Assembly (NCBI GenBank): GCA_007129775.1
Contig: SKUV01000102.1
Span: 1 to 11,427, forward strand
DNA length: 11,427 nt
Origin: Paracoccaceae bacterium
GTDB lineage: Bacteria; Pseudomonadota; Alphaproteobacteria; Rhodobacterales; Rhodobacteraceae
Direction: 5' to 3'
Shown: positions 7,231-11,427 of the stretch, piece after piece
How the letters are laid out: each line of letters begins with the position of its first letter
Numbering within the stretch: the stretch's first letter is position 1
The notes under the pieces: model-generated
What the model was told of the DNA's origin: nothing
The model's database searches: none
What the model saw: the letters and a program-made list of their open reading frames with translations, nothing else
Translations under genes and position numbers: made by a program

Positions 7231-7407
7231 TTAACAGGCTGCTGAAAAACCGAACCTGGCATTTGTCTGCGAGGAAACTGTTCCTGTGCTGACATCCGGT
7301 CCGGGCTGGTCGCCCGGGCGGGACGCCTGGCCCGCGTGGCGCAGAGCAGTTTTCCGATGCCGACGACGAAACCGGATTGGCGGGTGGCTTTTTCAGCAGC
7401 CTGTTAA
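7231..7407. mobile_element. 177-bp MITE-like element with perfect 19-bp terminal inverted repeats
   Basis: TTAACAGGCTGCTGAAAAA at 7231–7249 is repeated exactly in inverted orientation at 7389–7407. The next bases inward are similar only in part, but both subterminal regions carry a GGAAA(A)CTG-YTC stretch (near 7273 left, near 7349 right on the other strand), as expected of paired transposase-binding ends. The interior has no open frame worth calling. TTAA at each outer edge may be the target duplication, which would leave 15-bp repeats CAGGCTGCTGAAAAA. From memory, such ends resemble IS1182-type insertion sequences; this was not checked. The element sits between two convergent genes, and its right end is three bases from the thiamine pyrophosphokinase stop codon (7411–7413). 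A fold of the whole element could also act as a transcription stop for both genes. Confidence 0.7.
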
Positions 7408-7410
7408 GGC

Positions 7411-8121
7411 TCAAGCTCCAGGGTGCGTCGCCGCCCCGAGACCCGTCAGCGCGGCCTCCAGATACTCCGCCGGCAGGATCGTGACCATCGCATCCGCCGA
7501 AAAGCGCAGATCCACCTGCGCCGCGACAGTCTCGTTCGACGTGCCGATCATCCCCCCGGGCGCGAAATCATGCCCCGCCAGCGGCCAGCGCAGCCCCGTG
7601 CCCTCGCCTCGCACCGGGGCCATGGGAAAAAGCGACAGCCGCGTGCCCGGCGTCAGCCGCAGCCGCAGCGCGCGGGGGGCAAGAAAGGCCACCTCCCGCT
7701 CCGTCAGCAGCAGACAGCGCCGCCCCGGATGCCGCGCCAGCACGTTGAAGGCCGCCAGCGTATGATCCAGGCGCGCGCCGGCAAAGCCCACCGCCAGCAC
7801 GAACTGCGCGGCCACATGGCGCAGGGCCTTGTCGAAATCGGTGCTCGCCTGTTCGGCCACGTGATGCAGCCGCGCCGTGCCCAGCGCGGCCCGCGCCGCA
7901 TCCGAGATGGAGTCGAAATCCCCGACCGCCCGCTCCGGCCGCAACCCCAGCGCCAGCGCCGCATCCGCCCCCCCGTCCGCGGCCACGAGCCGCGGCGCCA
8001 GCGCCAGCGCGCGCCGTAAAACCGGTGCCGCCAATTCGCCGCCGCCGACCAGTGTAACGCCGCCCCGGCTGCGCAAAAGCGGCTCGAAAAGGGTTGAAGA
8101 CATCACGCGATCCACCGACAT
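7411..8121 (-). CDS. thiN: Thiamine pyrophosphokinase
   Basis: Transfers pyrophosphate from ATP to thiamine to make thiamine diphosphate (EC 2.7.6.2) in the cytoplasm, so it completes cofactor formation from salvaged thiamine. The 236-residue protein shows the family marks in order: VTLVGGGEL near the N-terminus (22–30), AADGGAD (47–53), GDFDSIS (67–73), STDFDKAL (93–100), GARLDHTL (115–122) and GTSNE (193–197), with a C-terminal beta-sandwich thiamine-binding part. ATG at 8121 gives MSVDRVMSST; an in-frame ATG at 8103 (residue 7) is equally possible, and neither has a strong ribosome site. No thiamine-diphosphate riboswitch was seen upstream. The gene is monocistronic, divergent from the large acidic-protein gene, and ends three bases from the inverted-repeat element. 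Length is normal, so the element has not visibly truncated it. Confidence 0.93.
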   Translation of the reverse strand: MSVDRVMSSTLFEPLLRSRGGVTLVGGGELAAPVLRRALALAPRLVAADGGADAALALGLRPERAVGDFDSISDAARAALGTARLHHVAEQASTDFDKALRHVAAQFVLAVGFAGARLDHTLAAFNVLARHPGRRCLLLTEREVAFLAPRALRLRLTPGTRLSLFPMAPVRGEGTGLRWPLAGHDFAPGGMIGTSNETVAAQVDLRFSADAMVTILPAEYLEAALTGLGAATHPGA

Positions 8122-8185
8122 TAAGGCACGAACCCTGTGTCCTTGCCATATTCAGTTCACCAAAAGACCCCGATCTCATCATTCA

Positions 8186-8205
8186 ATAGCGCATCTTCAC
8201 GCTAT
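8186..8205. promoter_or_regulatory. Operator-like inverted repeat in the divergent spacer 8122–8243
   Basis: ATAGCG (8186–8191) and CGCTAT (8200–8205) form a perfect 6-bp dyad with an 8-base spacer, in an AT-richer spacer between the thiamine pyrophosphokinase gene and the acidic-protein gene. It could bind a dimeric regulator of either gene or be chance. No convincing -35/-10 pair was found in this spacer on either strand. Confidence 0.25.
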
Positions 8206-8243
8206 GGTGGGATCAATCGGTTTAGGCAGAAAGCGAGCATCCG

Positions 8244-11200
8244 ATGGTCGGTTCGAACAAGATTCTCACGGTTTCCTACGGCACCTTTTCCTGCACGCTG
8301 GAAGGGTTCGATAACCCGTTCTCCACGATGAAGGCAATCGCCGAGTACTTTCGCGATCTGGCCGCGGAGGACCGCTATTTCGGGGCCGAACCGCCGACCC
8401 CGGACGCCGAAATGCTGCACAAGATCGCCGAGCGCGAGATTCGCCGCCGCGTCGAGGCCCGGGTAGAAGGCAACGGCGTCGTGTTGCGCCCGCAAGATGA
8501 CGCAACCGCGATCGGCACGGATGACGTCGATACGGCGCAGCCCGCCACGGCGATGCCCGCCACGGCGATGCCTGCTGCGATGCCCCCTTCGATGCCGGCG
8601 GCTCCGACCGAAGGCTTTGCCGCAACGACCGCGACCGCCCCGCTGGCGCTCGCTGCCGCGGGGCTTGCCGGTGCGGCCGTGTCCTTCGCCGGGCCGGGCC
8701 GGGCATCTGCCGACGGCGCGGCGGTCGCGATCCCCGGTGATGAGGCAGCGACCCCGGATCAGGTCACCGTGGACGGGTCCGACGCGATCCCGCCCGCCGA
8801 GACACGCGAGCGCGACGCGGCGGAGGTCTCCGCCGCCGATATGGCCGATGACGCCCCCGAGGCCGAAGCTGGGGCAAAGGCTGCGGACGACGCGCCGGCG
8901 ATGGCTGCGCCGGAGGATGTGGCAGAGGCAGACGCCGAGGCGGAGGCGCCGAATGATGCCGAAGCTCCGGCCGGGGCCGCTGCCGATCCCGCCGCCGACC
9001 CCGCGCCGGGCATGAGCACGGCGGCAGAAGAGCCGCAGGCCCCGGAACCCGTCGCCGCCCCCGACGCGATGACAGAGCCGGAGGTTGCGGCCGAGGCCGA
9101 GGCGATGGCAGACGCCGAGGCGAGCGCCGAGGCTACCCCGGAGCCCGCGGCGATAACGGACCCCGAGATTGCAGAGGCCGGGCCGCTCTCCGATACCGAG
9201 GAGCAGGCGACTGCCGATGCCACGGCCGAGGCGCAAGAGCAGGACACGGCCAGCATCACCGACACCGAGGCCGATTCCGCAGACGACACCGCGGCTGATG
9301 CCGAGGCAGCCACCTTCGCGCCGGCTGCTGCCGCCGATCGCTTTGTCATGCCCCCGGTGCCGCCGGCCGAAGACAGCTACGATACCGACGATCTGGATGA
9401 CGATATTCCGGCGTCGGATCTCGCCTCTGCGGTGTCCGACATGGCGCCCGGACTGGTCCCGGACGCGGAGCCCAGCTACGCGGACGAGCCCGATTCGGTC
9501 GCCGCCAAGCTTGAACGGATCCGCGCCGCCGTGGCGGCCGCCAATCCGGCGCCCGCGGCGGCTGCAGCAGCGGCGGCCGGTGCCGCCGGCGCCGCCGCCC
9601 TGCGCAGCGCTGCCGAGGAAGTCGCCGCGCCCGAGCAGGCCGACCTGCCCGATGAGGACCCTCGGCAGGTGGCGGATACCGGGGCTGCGGATACCGTGGC
9701 GCCGATGGGCGATGCGGAGCCCGAAGACATTTCCGACACCCCCGCCGCCGATTTCCCCGACGAAGGGGCCGCCGACGGAGCGGGCGAGATTTGGGATACA
9801 ACATGGGATAGCGCCGTCGCCGGCGCAGAGGAGAGCACGCAAGCTCCCGACGAGGATGCGGCTTCCGAAATCGCCCATGAGACGGCCCCCGAAACGGCCC
9901 TGAACTCGGCCCATGAGACAGCCGATACCGAATGGCCCGCGTCCGATCTGACCGACGCGGCCGAGGATCTGACCGATGAGGACAGCATCTTCGGTGCCGG
10001 CGACGACGAAGGCGACCTGTCCGAAACCGCCGACGGGGCGGACGGCCTCGACGCCGCAGCACTTCTCGCCGCCGAAGAAGAGGCCGACGAGGAAGACGCC
10101 GCCGCACTTCTCGGCGAACCCGCGGAGCCGTCAGCCGACATCCCGGACTCGCCGGAGGATGCGGCGCAGGCCGAGACGCCCGAAGCGGCCGATGACGCTG
10201 CACCGGAGCAGGAAACCGGCGAAAGCGATGCCGAACCGGCTTCGCCGCAGGACGATATCGTCGAGCGGGTCACATCGAGCCTTGGTGACACCGGCCTTGC
10301 CCCGCAGGACGAGGCGCAACTGGTCGAGGAACTGGTGGCCGTCGAACAGGAAGCCGCCCGCACCCGCCGCGATGCCTCCGAGGCGCGGCGCCTTCTGGAG
10401 GAGGGCGCGGACAGCGAAAGCGCGATGTCACGGCTGATGGAGCAAACCAATTCGCAATTCGAGGGGCCCGAGACCCGGCAGCGCCACGAGACCGTGTCGC
10501 ATCTGCGCGCCGCGGTCGCCGCGACCCGGGCAGAGCGCAACGAAGGCGTCGCCGATGCGCGCCCCGGCGCCGATATCGAGGCGTTCCGCGACGATCTGGC
10601 GAAAGCGGTTCAGAAACCCACCGAGCAAGAGGCCGAGGCCGCCCCGGTGCCGCGCCGCCCGATGGCGACCGAAGCGCGCACACCGCGCCCGGGCAGCCCC
10701 GAAGCCGAGCCGCGCGAACCCGCCGTGCGGGACCGCGTCGCACCTCTGGTGCTGGTCTCGACCCAGCGCGTGGATACCACGGTCATCACCCCCGTGCGCC
10801 CGCGCCGGGTGGCCGCGATGGTGCCGCCGCCGGGCGATGAGGCCGGCAGCGCCGATTTCCCCGACGAAGCCGCAGGCGCCGGCTCCGCGGCAGACAGTCC
10901 GCCTGCCGCCGCACAGGCCCGGGTCGAGGTGCAGCCCGTCGCCGGGGATGATGAAATCCGGCCCGGCACGGATGCCGAATTCGCGGAATATGCGGCAAAG
11001 CTCGGCGCGTCCGATATCGGCGAGATGATGGAGGCGGCTGCGGCCTTCGCCACCCATGTGGAGCGGCGCGCGCAATTCTCGCGGCCGCAGATCATGCGCC
11101 GCGTGGCCGACCTGACCGATAACGACCGCGCCGCGCGCGAAGCCGGGCTGCGCGCCTTCGGCCGGCTGCTGCGGGAAGGCAAGATCGTGAAGGTTCGGCG

Positions 11201-11267
11201 CGGGCTTTTCGAGTTGTCCGAAGCCTCGCGCTATCACGCCCCACAGCCCCGCCGGATCGCGAAGTAA
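8244..11267 (+). CDS. Large acidic Ala/Asp/Glu-rich protein of unknown function with conserved-looking ends
   Basis: Function not recognised. The 1007-residue product has three kinds of sequence. Residues 1–83 are well mixed and look folded (MVGSNKILTVSYGTFSCTLE onward, then a helical charged stretch). Residues about 84–665 are a disordered, strongly acidic, Ala-rich region with no membrane segment, broken by a helix-like SVAAKLERIRAAV (418–430), a poly-Ala run (437–450) and repeats DAAALL (603, 618). Residues 670–792 look like charged alpha-helix or coiled coil. Then come APLVLVSTQRVD near 832 and a mixed C-terminus (about 905–1000) whose RPQIMRRVADL…LLREGKIVKVRRGLFELS reads like a winged helix. 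There is no signal peptide, so it is probably cytoplasmic. ATG 8244 has only a weak ribosome site (AAGCGAG). Third-position GC bias and frame continuity over 3 kb support real coding. A scaffold, polar-organising or DNA-binding role is possible but only inferred. Confidence 0.85.
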   Translation: MVGSNKILTVSYGTFSCTLEGFDNPFSTMKAIAEYFRDLAAEDRYFGAEPPTPDAEMLHKIAEREIRRRVEARVEGNGVVLRPQDDATAIGTDDVDTAQPATAMPATAMPAAMPPSMPAAPTEGFAATTATAPLALAAAGLAGAAVSFAGPGRASADGAAVAIPGDEAATPDQVTVDGSDAIPPAETRERDAAEVSAADMADDAPEAEAGAKAADDAPAMAAPEDVAEADAEAEAPNDAEAPAGAAADPAADPAPGMSTAAEEPQAPEPVAAPDAMTEPEVAAEAEAMADAEASAEATPEPAAITDPEIAEAGPLSDTEEQATADATAEAQEQDTASITDTEADSADDTAADAEAATFAPAAAADRFVMPPVPPAEDSYDTDDLDDDIPASDLASAVSDMAPGLVPDAEPSYADEPDSVAAKLERIRAAVAAANPAPAAAAAAAAGAAGAAALRSAAEEVAAPEQADLPDEDPRQVADTGAADTVAPMGDAEPEDISDTPAADFPDEGAADGAGEIWDTTWDSAVAGAEESTQAPDEDAASEIAHETAPETALNSAHETADTEWPASDLTDAAEDLTDEDSIFGAGDDEGDLSETADGADGLDAAALLAAEEEADEEDAAALLGEPAEPSADIPDSPEDAAQAETPEAADDAAPEQETGESDAEPASPQDDIVERVTSSLGDTGLAPQDEAQLVEELVAVEQEAARTRRDASEARRLLEEGADSESAMSRLMEQTNSQFEGPETRQRHETVSHLRAAVAATRAERNEGVADARPGADIEAFRDDLAKAVQKPTEQEAEAAPVPRRPMATEARTPRPGSPEAEPREPAVRDRVAPLVLVSTQRVDTTVITPVRPRRVAAMVPPPGDEAGSADFPDEAAGAGSAADSPPAAAQARVEVQPVAGDDEIRPGTDAEFAEYAAKLGASDIGEMMEAAAAFATHVERRAQFSRPQIMRRVADLTDNDRAAREAGLRAFGRLLREGKIVKVRRGLFELSEASRYHAPQPRRIAK
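8541..8582 (+). repeat. Short tandem repeat inside the acidic-protein gene
   Basis: CCCGCCACGGCGATG occurs twice in a row (8541–8555, 8556–8570), followed by a shortened degenerate copy to 8582. It encodes PATAM-PATAM-PAAM (residues 100–113) at the start of the disordered region, where in-frame length change would be tolerated. Confidence 0.8.
9747..9765 (+). repeat. Dispersed 19-bp direct repeat, copy 1 (ADFPDE motif)
   Basis: GCCGATTTCCCCGACGAAG is found exactly here and at 10851–10869, in the same reading frame, encoding ADFPDE at residues 502–507 and 870–875 of the acidic protein. Confidence 0.75.
10851..10869 (+). repeat. Dispersed 19-bp direct repeat, copy 2 (ADFPDE motif)
   Basis: Exact copy of 9747–9765, about 1.1 kb away in the same gene and frame. 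Both copies are followed by small Ala/Gly residues. Confidence 0.75.
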
Positions 11268-11296
11268 TCCCGGGCCGGAGCGGCCCGCTGGAAAAA

Positions 11297-11333
11297 GCCC
11301 GCAGCGCGTCGCGCTGCGGGCCTTCTTCTGTTT
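11297..11333 (+). terminator. Intrinsic terminator of the acidic-protein gene
   Basis: GCCCGCAGCGC (11297–11307) pairs perfectly with GCGCTGCGGGC (11311–11321) around a 3-base loop, 29 bases after the stop codon, followed by the T-rich CTTCTTCTGTTT. The preceding GAAAAA would provide a short T-run for transcription from the other side. Bases 11334–11427 hold nothing I can support. Confidence 0.85.
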
Positions 11334-11427
11334 CCGGCCCCTTCCGCAATTCCCAATGGCCCGGCGGGCGCCGGGGCGTGCCGAGGGCAGCGCTCGCGAC
11401 GCAAGGGGCGGGGCCGCAGGCCCCCGC

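Noticed and set aside
8541..8582. Tandem 15-mers as a CRISPR array
   Set aside because: Repeats are contiguous, in-frame coding and have no spacers; no cas genes are present.
8202..9914. 570-codon open frame on the minus strand opposite the acidic-protein gene
   Set aside because: Gly/Arg-rich low-complexity mirror of the Ala/Asp/Glu codons; no ribosome site or domain.
9476..10540. 354-codon Ser/Ala-rich open frame on the minus strand
   Set aside because: It mirrors the disordered acidic region; the plus-strand frame extends over 3 kb with structured ends and a terminator.

Overview
The window is high-GC DNA that reads as the chromosome of an alphaproteobacterium, most likely a Rhodobacterales (roseobacter/Rhodobacter-type) species. 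This rests on strong GC bias at third codon positions, a DctP-type TRAP receptor beside an amino-acid ABC system in the order ATPase–receptor–permease–permease, and a very long acidic Ala/Asp/Glu-rich protein of a kind I associate with that order. The lineage is inference from gene content, not from a marker gene.

Layout. (1) 1–787, minus strand: the first 262 codons of a TRAP-transporter periplasmic receptor, cut by the window edge. (2) 788–1318: a divergent non-coding region with a plausible sigma-70 promoter for the TRAP gene. (3) 1319–3593, plus strand: an nfeD–slipin pair, i.e. a membrane-bound ClpP-like serine protease followed 34 bp later by its stomatin/SPFH partner. (4) 3594–3792: GC-rich spacer with hairpins. 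(5) about 3793–7183, plus strand: a polar/basic amino-acid ABC importer made of an ATPase (with no recognisable start codon), a periplasmic receptor, a strong intergenic hairpin and two permeases. (6) 7231–7407: a 177-bp element with perfect 19-bp terminal inverted repeats, probably a non-autonomous IS derivative (MITE), lying exactly where the permease gene and the convergent thiamine pyrophosphokinase gene meet. (7) 7411–8121, minus strand: thiamine pyrophosphokinase. (8) 8244–11267, plus strand: a 1007-residue acidic protein of unknown function with ordered ends and a disordered middle, followed by a clear intrinsic terminator at 11297–11333.

How the genes work together. NfeD and slipin form a known partner pair in membrane quality control or microdomain organisation. 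The four ABC genes form one importer, and the hairpin directly after the receptor gene probably raises receptor mRNA relative to permease mRNA. The TRAP receptor, the thiamine pyrophosphokinase and the large acidic protein are single genes with no visible functional link to these.

Most of the window is ordinary chromosome. The parts most worth a second look are the ABC ATPase that lacks a start codon in front of its conserved N-terminus, the 177-bp inverted-repeat element, and the undescribed 1007-residue protein with its C-terminal winged-helix-like segment.
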